Below are positions 44,092-53,068 of a DNA stretch of 64,000 nucleotides, piece after piece. Under the pieces are notes generated by a model. The model saw only the letters and a program-made list of their open reading frames with translations, had not been told where the DNA came from and made no database searches. This stretch comes from Hoylesella buccalis ATCC 35310 (lineage in GTDB: Bacteria; Bacteroidota; Bacteroidia; Bacteroidales; Bacteroidaceae). Position numbers and translations under genes: made by a program. The DNA lies in contig NZ_CP102287.1 of the NCBI RefSeq assembly GCF_025151385.1, positions 3,162,001 through 3,226,000 on the forward strand. The letters run 5' to 3'. Each line of letters opens with the position of its first letter. Positions within the stretch are counted from its first letter, which is position 1.

Positions 44092-45438
44092 TCAATAAAA
44101 TATTTGCGTGATCAAGAAAGCCAGTCCGATGGACACGATGGTCGTGATGAATCCTGACAACTGGAAACTGTGGTTGATGACGTACCGACCGATTCGTGTG
44201 GTGCCGGTTCGGTCAAAATTGATGGCTGCCACCTCGGTGGGGTAGTTGGGCATGAAGAAATAACCGTTGCAGGCGGGGAACATCGCCAGCAGGTACAGCG
44301 GGTTGATGCCCAGCAACACACCCAGTGGATAGATGGTGCGCACGGTGGCTGCCTGTGAGAACAGCATGATGCTCATGATGAAGAGAATGACGGCGAACAA
44401 GAAGGGAGCCGCTTGTACCCAATCGGCCAGGTGAGTGACGAAGAAGTCTTTGTTGCCATTGAAGAAGGTGTCGCCCATCCAGGCAATACCGAAGATGCTC
44501 ACCATGGCGTTCATGCCGGCAGCGAAGACAGTTCCCTTGGCAGCTGTGGCCACATTGCCCTTGCCCACAAGGAGAATCAACGCAGCCGCTGACATCATCA
44601 CAATCTCGATCATCTCGGAGGTGGCTATTGGCGTCATCACGCCGTCAACCATGTGATGGGGCTTCAGTTGAGGGAACAGACCAAATGTTACCACCAGCGC
44701 AACGCCCAGCAAGAAGGCGTACACGGAGTATTTTGCGCGTGGGTTGGGGTTGGCGTTTATTTGCTGCATGCGTTTCTGTTCTTCTTCCGGATTGATTTCA
44801 CCCGACGCCACCTTGGCTTGGTAGATGGGGTCGTCTTCCAACTCTTTACCTATCCGGTTCTGTACAAACGCTGCCACGAGGATGGCTACGAAAGAGGCCG
44901 GAATGCACACAATCATTACATCGGCCAGGTCGATGCCTTTCATGCCCAGGATATCAGTACTGATGATGGCTGCCGTAGCGGCACTCACGGGACTACCGGT
45001 GATGCCCAGCGACGCAGCAATGACACTGACGCTTAATGGTCTTTCGGGTCTAATTTTGTTTGCCTGGGCTATCTCAGAAATGATGGGGAGCAGTGAATAA
45101 CAGGTGTGCGCCGTTCCTGCCAACAGGCAAAACATCCAGCATGCCAACGGACCGTAATAGGTGATTTGACTGGGATGCTTGCGCAGGAACTTGCCCGTGA
45201 CACCCACCAGATAGTCTAAACCGCCAGTGGCTTGTAGGGATGCGGCTGCTACAATAACCGAAACAATGATCATCATCACATCAATGGGTGCTTTTCCCGG
45301 TGCCAGACCGAAGACAAAGACCAATAAGAAAGTACCTACCATACCGTAGATACCCATGCCGATGCCGCCTACGCGGGCACCAATGAAGATGAACCCAAAT
45401 ACAATGAGTAATTGTAAGATGATGAGTGTAGTAGCCAT
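44092..45438 (-). CDS. dcuB: Anaerobic C4-dicarboxylate transporter (DcuA/DcuB family)
   Basis: An inner-membrane antiporter of 448 residues with 10 or more hydrophobic segments. Dcu proteins exchange aspartate, fumarate or malate for succinate under anaerobic conditions. Family sequence includes GARVGGIGMGIYGMVGTFLL at the N-terminus, GLAPGKAPIDVMMIIVSVI, LLAGTAHTCYSLLPII and SLGITGSPVSAATAAIIS. It is the first gene of the operon and so sets the theme: aspartate in, fumarate respired, succinate out. DcuA and DcuB cannot be separated by eye; the symbol follows the usual Bacteroidales naming. Confidence 0.9.
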   Translation of the reverse strand: MATTLIILQLLIVFGFIFIGARVGGIGMGIYGMVGTFLLVFVFGLAPGKAPIDVMMIIVSVIVAAASLQATGGLDYLVGVTGKFLRKHPSQITYYGPLACWMFCLLAGTAHTCYSLLPIISEIAQANKIRPERPLSVSVIAASLGITGSPVSAATAAIISTDILGMKGIDLADVMIVCIPASFVAILVAAFVQNRIGKELEDDPIYQAKVASGEINPEEEQKRMQQINANPNPRAKYSVYAFLLGVALVVTFGLFPQLKPHHMVDGVMTPIATSEMIEIVMMSAAALILLVGKGNVATAAKGTVFAAGMNAMVSIFGIAWMGDTFFNGNKDFFVTHLADWVQAAPFLFAVILFIMSIMLFSQAATVRTIYPLGVLLGINPLYLLAMFPACNGYFFMPNYPTEVAAINFDRTGTTRIGRYVINHSFQLSGFITTIVSIGLAFLITQIFY

Positions 45439-45765
45439 TTGTTTTTACTTACAGTTTTTAAAATGCGACCGCAAAGTAAAGGAATCTACCCTGATTTTTG
45501 TTAGTTTTTACGTTAATTAATGTAACTGTTAACACTAATTAACTCGCGTAGAGGACGTGATGTTTCTTTTTGTTACTCCCGTTGTGTTGCGTTCGTGAAA
45601 TGTCCGTATGCCATCTGCTATCAACAAGAATAAATTCGATATCAACAATCGTATCATCCTTTGCCATCAAGCATGGTATAATATGGTGGTGGATGTTGTC
45701 TGGGTAGTTAGACTTTAGATTGGGAAGCCTGTTCTCTCTATGTGAAAGGTTTGAATGGGTTAAGG
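45439..45765. other. Intergenic stretch between dcuB and the polysaccharide operon
   Basis: It must hold the promoter of the dcuB operon. A TTACTTTG on the minus strand (about 45472-45479) is close to but not at consensus. I see no gene, no strong terminator and no repeat in the rest. Confidence 0.4.
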
Positions 45766-46446
45766 TTAGAAAATTTTACCGAATGCGATGTTAATGAAAG
45801 TCTTGGTTAGTATTTTCATATCGAACCACCATGACCGATGTTCCAGGTAATACAAGTCGAGATCCAGTCGTTTCAGCATCTTCTCCATGGTATCTGTGTA
45901 ACCATTGTACAAGGTCGCATACGAGGTGACACCAGGACGGATTTGGTAAAGATAGGCGTACCTGGAATCCCGTTGCATGATTTGGTCGATGTAGAACTTT
46001 CGTTCCGGTCGTGGTCCGATGAAGGCCATGTCCCCTTTGATCACATTCCACAGTTGTGGCAGTTCGTCCAAGTGGTGTGTGCGCAGGTATCTGCCTATTT
46101 TGGTCATGCGCTTGTCGTGTTGGTGTCTGTAAAGTTGCGGTCCATCTTTCTCCGCATCGATGCACATGCTGCGAAATTTGTAAATGGTGAAAGGTCGGCC
46201 GAAGCGTCCGATTCGTTCCTGTTTGAAGATTACGGGTCCGCCGTCTTCACGCTTCACCAAGCAGTAGCAAAGCAGAAACAAGGGTGAGAAAACTATCAGT
46301 GCAAGGGTGGCTATCAAGAAATCGGCAGTTCGCTTGATGTTACGCTCCAACTCGTTCATACCGTCGGGAATGAACCGAGGGTTCTTGATGTCGTCATTGT
46401 ATTTGATGTAGGGCGGGATTGTCTTCACCATGTGCACTTTTATCAT
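45766..46446 (-). CDS. Undecaprenyl-phosphate sugar phosphotransferase (initiating sugar transferase)
   Basis: This membrane enzyme puts the first sugar-1-phosphate on undecaprenyl phosphate to start a surface polysaccharide repeat. The 226-residue protein is the short form without the four-helix N-domain. One hydrophobic hairpin (FLIATLALIVFSPLFLLCYC) is followed by the catalytic core: GPVIFKQERIGRFGRPFTIYKF with FRSM, then RTHHLDELPQLWNVIKGDM and IGPRPE. It is the last gene of the operon on the minus strand, about 200 bases after the LicD-like gene. Confidence 0.92.
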   Translation of the reverse strand: MIKVHMVKTIPPYIKYNDDIKNPRFIPDGMNELERNIKRTADFLIATLALIVFSPLFLLCYCLVKREDGGPVIFKQERIGRFGRPFTIYKFRSMCIDAEKDGPQLYRHQHDKRMTKIGRYLRTHHLDELPQLWNVIKGDMAFIGPRPERKFYIDQIMQRDSRYAYLYQIRPGVTSYATLYNGYTDTMEKMLKRLDLDLYYLEHRSWWFDMKILTKTFINIAFGKIF

Positions 46447-46650
46447 ATAACGCAGCTTTGCTTGGCTTATTATGTGCGATGCTTCATATTTTTGAATGAG
46501 GTGAATTCCAACAAGTAAACGTACTACGATGAAACTGTAATGACATTCAATCAGCTAACAAGCTACTGATACTTCATCTTATTTCTTTCGGCAGACAAGT
46601 TGCGTTCTTTCAAACAAACCCCTATCGAGCGTATTTTTGTTTCCTTTTCG

Positions 46651-47514
46651 TTACATTCTTTTGCCAAACATCTTGTCTATAATCTCCTTTCGAGAGTATC
46701 TTTTGTCTAAATCTATAAAATATCGGTAGTGTTGTGATTGGCGCTGTGTGGCTGGCGGAGGAGTCATGTAGTCACCATAATATGTTTTCAAAACGTTGTC
46801 ATAGTTTGAGGGTACAGTTATTTCCAAATTCTCAAAAGGTAATATTATTCCATCTCCGAACCAGTCTTTAGAAAATACCACACTCAGACTGCTTTTTACG
46901 TCATAAGTCCATATCCTATTTGTTTCTGGAATAGAAAGCAAAACACCTTGTATCTTCTTAATACCCATCTTGGCAATACCCCTAAACGGTTTAAGAATGT
47001 TGTAAAACAGCAACTTTGGCAAAAAGCTAATTTCACCTTTCTTAAGATGTGTGCGTATCTCGATTGAAGAATAGGTTCTGTAACTCCGCCCATACACAAG
47101 CCACAGTATCCTATATATCCAATTTATTCTTTTCAGAAACTTTCCTTTATGGTTATCGTAATTATCCAAAGGGAAAATATCTAAATATAATCCCATTAAT
47201 GCCTCGCCCTCACGCTCTATGATAGTAGAGTTGCGGTCGCAAAATTTGGCAAAGTATAAGTAATATCCCTTATCTTTAATATCTATTATTTCATAGTTTG
47301 TTCCATTTAAATGGCTTCTAAGAGATAACAGTTTATCGTAATCCTTTCGTGGCATCCATACGTCTATATCATCATCCCAAGGTATCATACCTTGATGTCT
47401 TACGGCTCCCAGTGCCGTACCGTATGCGGCATAATAAGTAAGGTGATGTTCATGACAAAAAGCTATAAACGCCTTGAAAAGGGTAAGTAAGCTATTGTTT
47501 AATTGAGAATCCAT
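46651..47514 (-). CDS. LicD-family phosphotransferase
   Basis: A 287-residue protein of the LicD/fukutin nucleotidyltransferase-fold family. These transfer phosphocholine or other phospho-groups to surface glycans. The motif YYAAYGTALGAVRHQGMIPW, followed directly by DDDIDVWMPRKDY, carries the metal-binding aspartates near residues 40-50. A second family block (DIFPLDNYD) follows at about 117. A choline or other donor pathway is not visible in this window. It is 18 bases downstream of a glycosyltransferase gene, in operon order. Confidence 0.88.
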   Translation of the reverse strand: MDSQLNNSLLTLFKAFIAFCHEHHLTYYAAYGTALGAVRHQGMIPWDDDIDVWMPRKDYDKLLSLRSHLNGTNYEIIDIKDKGYYLYFAKFCDRNSTIIEREGEALMGLYLDIFPLDNYDNHKGKFLKRINWIYRILWLVYGRSYRTYSSIEIRTHLKKGEISFLPKLLFYNILKPFRGIAKMGIKKIQGVLLSIPETNRIWTYDVKSSLSVVFSKDWFGDGIILPFENLEITVPSNYDNVLKTYYGDYMTPPPATQRQSQHYRYFIDLDKRYSRKEIIDKMFGKRM

Positions 47515-47532
47515 ACTTAAATATATTAAAAA

Positions 47533-48288
47533 TTAGATTAGAAACTTAACGAATGCTCTATATGCGTAATGTATATAATAATACATTGAAGAAATTAAGC
47601 CTAATTGTTCATGGTGTCTGTATATATACCATTGCCATGTACATAGTTTTAACTTATTGGCTGTTATAGAATTAGAATGTATGCGGTAGGCAGCAGTTAC
47701 AGTATTTGTATTGAGAGCTGTCCAACCATGTCTTAAAATATCCAGCCATAACACATAGTCTTCATGGTGAATGTTCTTCTGCATCACTTTTCCCACCTTT
47801 TGAGTGTCGTAAATGCCTGTAAGATTTCCTATTGTGTTCCCTTTAAGGTACTTGGCGTACGTAAGGCTTTGAGGCGCATGTACAATCCTGTTGTTTCGTT
47901 TGCCTTGTGCATCCATTTTTTCATAATCAGAATATACGATAGCTACATGTTTGTTATCAAATAATGGTATTTGATCGGTTAGCTTGTTGGGAAGCCATTT
48001 GTCATCACTGTCACAAAAGGCGATGTATCGTCCTTTAGCATGTTTTATCGAGTTATTGCGTGCTGCAGCTGGACCTTTGTTTCCATCTAAAAAAAATACG
48101 TTGATACGTTTGTCACATTGTTCTATTTGTTGTAAGAGTTTAATTGTTGATATATCAGTAGACCCATCATCTGTAATCAAAATCTCAAAATTTTGATACG
48201 TTTGTTGTAAGATACTATCTACACACTCTTTTATGTAAATACCAGAGTTATAACAGGGGATGATGACAGAAACTAAATCGGTGCTCAT
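47533..48288 (-). CDS. Glycosyltransferase family 2
   Basis: A 251-residue GT-A enzyme that would add one sugar to the lipid-linked repeat. The N-terminal VSVIIPCYNSGIYIKECVDSI and the metal-binding region LITDDGST and FCDSDDKWLPN are typical. The N-terminal sequence and the bases just upstream are nearly the same as those of the next gene upstream (MNTDLISVIIPTY), so the two starts look duplicated. Sugar and linkage cannot be predicted. Confidence 0.9.
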   Translation of the reverse strand: MSTDLVSVIIPCYNSGIYIKECVDSILQQTYQNFEILITDDGSTDISTIKLLQQIEQCDKRINVFFLDGNKGPAAARNNSIKHAKGRYIAFCDSDDKWLPNKLTDQIPLFDNKHVAIVYSDYEKMDAQGKRNNRIVHAPQSLTYAKYLKGNTIGNLTGIYDTQKVGKVMQKNIHHEDYVLWLDILRHGWTALNTNTVTAAYRIHSNSITANKLKLCTWQWYIYRHHEQLGLISSMYYYIHYAYRAFVKFLI

Positions 48289-48361
48289 AAGTGGTTTATT
48301 CTATAATTCCAACGGGTTGTCATTGCACAGGCAATCATAAATACTCGTTTGCGGTATACTT

Positions 48362-49177
48362 TTAAATTATCCCAATCAAATTCATAACGGTTGCTACGAT
48401 ACGCGAGATAAAAAGCAATGGATTATATTTACTTATATGAGGAAGATAAACGTGGTGGTATGCGCTTATTAATTTCCTTGCGATTTCTAATCGTTGTTTG
48501 AAATTCCTTTTCGTATAGGTTGCAGAATTATCACGCTTTACTCTATAATAGATAACGTCTGATTTTGCAAAGGAGAATCCATTAATCTTATCTGAAATAA
48601 GAAACATAAAGAAAGCGTCTTCTCCAATTGAAAGCTGATTATTAAATCGTCTGTTTTCAATAATTGCTTTTGGTATCAACTTTACACAAGCTGTAGACAA
48701 AAAACTACGCACCTTAAATTTTGATACATGGTTGATGTCTTTTAAATTTAGATAAGTAGCATGAAGATAGTAGGGTAGTTGCTTTTGGGTCTTCTCTTCT
48801 ATTTGTATTACGTTAGAAATCATTATATAGTCGGGATTTGCTACTTCTAATAGTCCTTTTAGATAATTATGCGACACCCAATCGTCGTCATCAATAAAAG
48901 TGATGTATTCTCCCTGTGCATTGTCCAAGCCTATGTTGCGAGCATTAGATACGCCTGCAACGGCAGTTTGCAAAAGCAGGGTTTTGATACCCTGAAACTT
49001 TTGCTGCAAAAATAACTTTATGTCAGTGTAATAAGGTTCGTTGCAACCATTAAGAACTATAATGACCTCGAATCTTTGCTTGCTAATATCCTGTCTGGCA
49101 ACACTCTCCAAGCATCTGTAAATATAGTTGGCTGGTTTGTAGGTGGGTATGATGACAGATATTAAATCGGTGTTCAT
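48362..49177 (-). CDS. Glycosyltransferase family 2
   Basis: A 271-residue GT-A transferase. The preferred start at 49177 (MNTDLISVIIPTYKPANYI) matches its neighbour; an in-frame ATG at 49201 adds eight residues. The donor-site and metal motifs are INVLNGCNE-like VIIVLNGCNE and ITFIDDDDWVSHNYL. NQLSIGEDAFFMFLISDKI is the usual acceptor-side region. It lies in the operon between the WbsX-type gene and the other GT2 gene, with a 190-base AT-rich gap upstream. Confidence 0.88.
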   Translation of the reverse strand: MNTDLISVIIPTYKPANYIYRCLESVARQDISKQRFEVIIVLNGCNEPYYTDIKLFLQQKFQGIKTLLLQTAVAGVSNARNIGLDNAQGEYITFIDDDDWVSHNYLKGLLEVANPDYIMISNVIQIEEKTQKQLPYYLHATYLNLKDINHVSKFKVRSFLSTACVKLIPKAIIENRRFNNQLSIGEDAFFMFLISDKINGFSFAKSDVIYYRVKRDNSATYTKRNFKQRLEIARKLISAYHHVYLPHISKYNPLLFISRIVATVMNLIGII

Positions 49178-49394
49178 AAGTGGTTTATTTAATAATTCCA
49201 ATGAGTTGTCTTTATTTGTACACCTCTAAATTTTGTAACGCTATCAGTTATGACAAATGTTTATTGCGTGCTATTGTTTACTTTATCTGTTTAGCTAATT
49301 ATATTTTTCTTATTACAAAGATAATTATAATTTTTTGATTATGGATAGTATTTATTCTAATATGCTGTACAGATACATGCAGCCAGCTTTCGAA

Positions 49395-50540
49395 TTACAC
49401 AATAGTTTCTTTGATGGCATCTAAAAAGCCATGCCCATACTTAAGGTCGGGTTCAACATAGTTGCCTTCTCCCCATTCGTTCCATGCTCGAAGAAAGAGT
49501 ATTCGATGTTCCATGTCTTTATTTTCAATGACGTTCAGTGCGTCTTCAACGTGCTTTTTAAAGGTGGTGGGAGTGGCGTTCACATATACCCCCTCGCTGT
49601 TGCCCGCGCGCGGTGTTCTGTCCCATTGGGGGAATATTGAGGGATATACGTTTTGCCAGCTGTCCTCCGGGGCGAAGAAGTGTTGCGTTATCTTCTCGTA
49701 ATTGATGCGATGCGTGGGCAGGAATGGTAAGTACTGATGCAGCAGCTTTTTGGCGATGCGCGCGTATTTTCCCATGTAGAGCATTTCAGCACGCGACTTC
49801 CCGAACGAATTGATGCCATCGAACCCTAAGTTGAGTAAATCCTTATACACCCTTTCACTTGACTGCAAATTAGGGGCAACACGCTTTAGAGTGCCGTCTG
49901 CATTGCGCTGTAACGTTGATGTAGAGTTGCTCATGGCGATGAAGTAAATGCCCTTCAACCCATTCTCTTTGGCCAAACGCTGCCATGTCTTGATAAAGTT
50001 AGACACATCGCGAAAGTTATAGGGGTCGAAAATGGCAAACAGCGGTTTGCCTTCAATGGTTATATAGCGTTTATCCCTAAAGGCGGGCAATACTTCTTGA
50101 AAGTGCAGGGTGTAATCTTCTTCACCAAGATAACGCTGCTCCACAATCATGCGGTCTTTTCCTCCATTCTCCCATGTAGACGTTTTCCATGAATGGTTTG
50201 CCCATGCCAGGCAAAAGGGGAAGTCGGGTTTTCCGCTTTGCAACACTTCGTTGAAAGGACGCTGCAGCAGTCTCTTGCCGTTGCCAAACCAGTAGTGCCA
50301 ATAGCAAAAGCCCTCTATGCCGGCTTCGCGAGCCATTTGCGCTTGTTGCTCTCGCACCTCTGGCAGGCGTAGGTCATAAAAACCTAAATCTGCTGGTATG
50401 CGTGGTTGATAATGCCCCTTAAACAGTGGTTTCGCCTTTGCCACATTCGTCCACTCGGTGAACCCCTTTCCCCAATACTTGTCATTTTCGGGAATGGGAT
50501 GAAACTGTGGAAGATAGTATGCGATTACTCTCGCTTTCAT
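49395..50540 (-). CDS. WbsX-type glycan-processing protein (GH99-like domain)
   Basis: A 381-residue protein of the WbsX family, common in O-antigen and capsule loci. The start at 50540 (MKARVIAYYLPQFHPIPEND) matches the family. The further ATG at 50600 overlaps the upstream gene. Characteristic blocks are YWGKGFTEWTNVAKAKPLF, GIEGFCYWHYWF, PFCLAWANHSW and LFLRAWNEWGEGNYVEPD. WbsX domains resemble family 99 glycosidases and are predicted to process or transfer sugars; the reaction is not established. Confidence 0.85.
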   Translation of the reverse strand: MKARVIAYYLPQFHPIPENDKYWGKGFTEWTNVAKAKPLFKGHYQPRIPADLGFYDLRLPEVREQQAQMAREAGIEGFCYWHYWFGNGKRLLQRPFNEVLQSGKPDFPFCLAWANHSWKTSTWENGGKDRMIVEQRYLGEEDYTLHFQEVLPAFRDKRYITIEGKPLFAIFDPYNFRDVSNFIKTWQRLAKENGLKGIYFIAMSNSTSTLQRNADGTLKRVAPNLQSSERVYKDLLNLGFDGINSFGKSRAEMLYMGKYARIAKKLLHQYLPFLPTHRINYEKITQHFFAPEDSWQNVYPSIFPQWDRTPRAGNSEGVYVNATPTTFKKHVEDALNVIENKDMEHRILFLRAWNEWGEGNYVEPDLKYGHGFLDAIKETIV

Positions 50541-50562
50541 TGTTTGTTTATTTTTATTGTTC

Positions 50563-51372
50563 TTAATTTTGTTGCAATACATACTGAATAGGAATGCCAC
50601 CTAATTCCGCCGCTATTTGTGAGTATGAGGAATAATAACTCCCCAAAATCTTAGATGTTTTGCTCAGTGCGAAAAGTTCTGAAACAGCCATTTTCATGCC
50701 TGATAAGGAAGAACGAGACAATTCTATGTTTGAAAATAGCACCCTATGAGAAAATTTGTTTCGCATGAACTCTTTTACTTCGTTGTCATCCGAAGCGATG
50801 TAAAAAGTTGCTTTCGCATCTTTCTCAATTTCTCTTTCCATAAATTCGACAAAACTGCTTATAGGTGATTCTCGTATAGACATCGTGTTATCTGTTCGTC
50901 TGATATGAATACCGACGGTGTGGCTTGTAAATTGTCTTGTCATTTCGTCAATCATACCTTGTATTTCGGGTGTTGGTATGAAAATTTGTCGTAATGGATA
51001 CATTTCAGACATGTCAAAACAAGAGATAAGCAGCAAGTCTCCTCGTTTGTTTTTTATCTTGCTGAAAATGTTTTCCTCATTTCGTACGCTGATGTTGTAC
51101 AAGACCTGCGCATAGTTCATGAGAAATATTCTCCGCAGCAGATAATCTTCCCTGTAATTAATGCAGTACTTCCATTTTTGGGTATCTTCAACGAAAGTAT
51201 TTTCAACAGGTATGGGCTGGAACAAATCGGAGAATTTTGCATTCAGCCCTTCATATTGATTCCAAAATATGCGTAAGGGACGATTTAGCTCCTTAGCTAT
51301 GTGTATGGCAGATGCAATAGAGCGCATCCGATTGCATAGCCCTGCTGTTGGAATAAGATGTACTTGGTTCAT
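50563..51372 (-). CDS. Putative fucosyltransferase-like glycosyltransferase
   Basis: A 269-residue protein. The motif VGIHIRRTDNTMSIRESPIS near residue 150 matches the HxRR-D pattern that binds GDP-fucose in NodZ/O-fucosyltransferase and GT11 enzymes. The N-terminal HLIPTAGLCNRMRSIASAI matches the start of such enzymes. The C-terminal FALSKTSKILGSYYSSYSQIAAEL is the usual donor-site helix region. It overlaps neither neighbour: it starts one base after the acetyltransferase gene ends and is separated by 22 bases from the WbsX gene. The donor sugar is inferred, not shown. Confidence 0.72.
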   Translation of the reverse strand: MNQVHLIPTAGLCNRMRSIASAIHIAKELNRPLRIFWNQYEGLNAKFSDLFQPIPVENTFVEDTQKWKYCINYREDYLLRRIFLMNYAQVLYNISVRNEENIFSKIKNKRGDLLLISCFDMSEMYPLRQIFIPTPEIQGMIDEMTRQFTSHTVGIHIRRTDNTMSIRESPISSFVEFMEREIEKDAKATFYIASDDNEVKEFMRNKFSHRVLFSNIELSRSSLSGMKMAVSELFALSKTSKILGSYYSSYSQIAAELGGIPIQYVLQQN

Positions 51373-51373
51373 T

Positions 51374-51997
51374 TTATGTTGTTTTATTTATTTTTATTAT
51401 TCTCGCTGGTATCCCTGCTGCTATTGCATAACTTGGAATATTATGAGTAACCACACTATTGGCACCAATTACCACACAATCGCCAATTGTAACGTTGGAC
51501 AGTATGCATACATTGTTACCCAGCCATACATTATTACCTATTTTAACGTGTCCTTTACTAAAAATGGGGCGTTCTACTGGAGGAATATTTAATGTTTTAT
51601 TATCCGTGTCTCCATGGGAATTGTCTGTAATTAAAATATTCGTTCCAGTTAAGAGATTATCTCCGATTACGATACTATTTGCAGCACTAATGTGGGCTCC
51701 TCTGCGTATCAAACATCTATTGCCTATATGTATTCTTCCTCCCCATGATGTTAGTTGAAGGTCTTTTTCGAGTGTCGTATTATTTCCTATCTCTATATTT
51801 TTGCAACCATATAAAAATAATGGTTTATAAGAAATGACTGAGTTACCTATTTTTTTGAATTTATGTCTAATATAACCTGTGTATATCCTGTTGAGAACGG
51901 ATGATGCATTTATAAAACTTATAGCAAAAGGTATGTGTGATAGAAGTTGTCCTATCATATCTAAAACTTTTATAATTGTTTTTTTCATTTGTTTCAT
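51374..51997 (-). CDS. Hexapeptide-repeat acetyltransferase
   Basis: A 207-residue left-handed beta-helix protein that would O-acetylate a sugar of the surface glycan. The six-residue repeats appear as IEIGNNTTLE, IHIGNRCLI, VKIGNNVWLGNNVCILSNVTIG and DCVVIGANSVVTHNIPSYAI. NVWLGNNVCI and ITDNSHG hold the catalytic-type histidine region. It lies within the operon with very short gaps to both neighbours (7 bases and 1 base). Confidence 0.88.
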   Translation of the reverse strand: MKQMKKTIIKVLDMIGQLLSHIPFAISFINASSVLNRIYTGYIRHKFKKIGNSVISYKPLFLYGCKNIEIGNNTTLEKDLQLTSWGGRIHIGNRCLIRRGAHISAANSIVIGDNLLTGTNILITDNSHGDTDNKTLNIPPVERPIFSKGHVKIGNNVWLGNNVCILSNVTIGDCVVIGANSVVTHNIPSYAIAAGIPARIIKINKTT

Positions 51998-52004
51998 TTA
52001 ATAA

Positions 52005-53066
52005 TTATACTTTCCAAAATAAAGTAAGTCCGATTTCTGGAAGTGAATAGTTTAAATACAACAAACCGATTATGGCTGTAATACTAACAGCAACCCATTT
52101 TGGGCGTATGGTGTAATAAATGTTGGCAAATAAAATAATACTAACGGTTTTATATAACATACTGACCCTTTGTCCAAAAACAGGAAGGAATGAAAATGAA
52201 GCAAAAAAGAAGAAACCTAAAGAAAAAACTTTTATCAGTAGTGGTAGATATTTGTTGTGCTTACTAATAGTATCGTAAAAGTATAAAATGTATAAATACA
52301 GAAATAATCCAAACAAATAAATTGGTCCAAAAACATTTGTTGAAGCTGATATCTTTCCTAATTCCGTTCCCTTTTGGTATAATGCCAATTTGTTACCTAT
52401 ATATGGCAAATTTGTACCAAAATTAACAAAAAAAGACTGCCCCATGATGAATATAAGGTATGAGGCAAAAACAAGGGTAAGCCATTTCGTTCTTTGTTTC
52501 TTGTTCATCTCTTTATTTGATAAGAATAAAATGGGAAGAAGAATAAGGGCTGAATAATGAAAGAAAAAACCAATTAGCAAAATCACAGCGGCTACTTTTC
52601 TGTTTCCATCTCCTATTTTCGTAAGTGCAACAAGTAGGAGTCCTGATAATACGCCAGTTCGTATTTGCATACACTCATGCATGATATAATAATTACTTAT
52701 ATATAGAGCCAAAAAAAGAAACCAAGTGGAAGAGTATTTTCTAAATGCATACATTTTTATTCCTACTCCTAAAAGCGCATAGAATAAAAATAGCACATGA
52801 ACATCATTGGTAAAAAAGTTGATGATTTGTGAAAAAAGGATGTATGAGTATTCTACGTTATCAGAAGCATTAGGAGAGGTGTAATTCAGAAATGTATTTT
52901 CATAATTAAGAGAATCGGGATCTATACCCACAGGTCTGAGTCCAGCAACAAGTACTAATAAAAAGCCTAAACTTATATAAATAGCAGTTCTATATTGCTT
53001 TATTCGTTCTTCGAATAAAGCAAAAAAGCAACATATCACGTATATGACAATAACAATATAAGCCAT
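52005..53066 (-). CDS. EpsG-family polysaccharide polymerase (Wzy function)
   Basis: A 353-residue polytopic inner-membrane protein with about 10 hydrophobic segments. The N-terminal block FLLVLVAGLRPVGIDPDSLNY and the HECMQIRTGVLSGLLLVAL region are typical of EpsG-type polymerases. It would join repeat units at the periplasmic face after flipping by the next gene upstream (Wzx). The base composition is AT-rich, unlike the metabolic genes nearby, as is common for exchangeable polysaccharide genes. Confidence 0.82.
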   Translation of the reverse strand: MAYIVIVIYVICCFFALFEERIKQYRTAIYISLGFLLVLVAGLRPVGIDPDSLNYENTFLNYTSPNASDNVEYSYILFSQIINFFTNDVHVLFLFYALLGVGIKMYAFRKYSSTWFLFLALYISNYYIMHECMQIRTGVLSGLLLVALTKIGDGNRKVAAVILLIGFFFHYSALILLPILFLSNKEMNKKQRTKWLTLVFASYLIFIMGQSFFVNFGTNLPYIGNKLALYQKGTELGKISASTNVFGPIYLFGLFLYLYILYFYDTISKHNKYLPLLIKVFSLGFFFFASFSFLPVFGQRVSMLYKTVSIILFANIYYTIRPKWVAVSITAIIGLLYLNYSLPEIGLTLFWKV

Positions 53067-53068
53067 CT

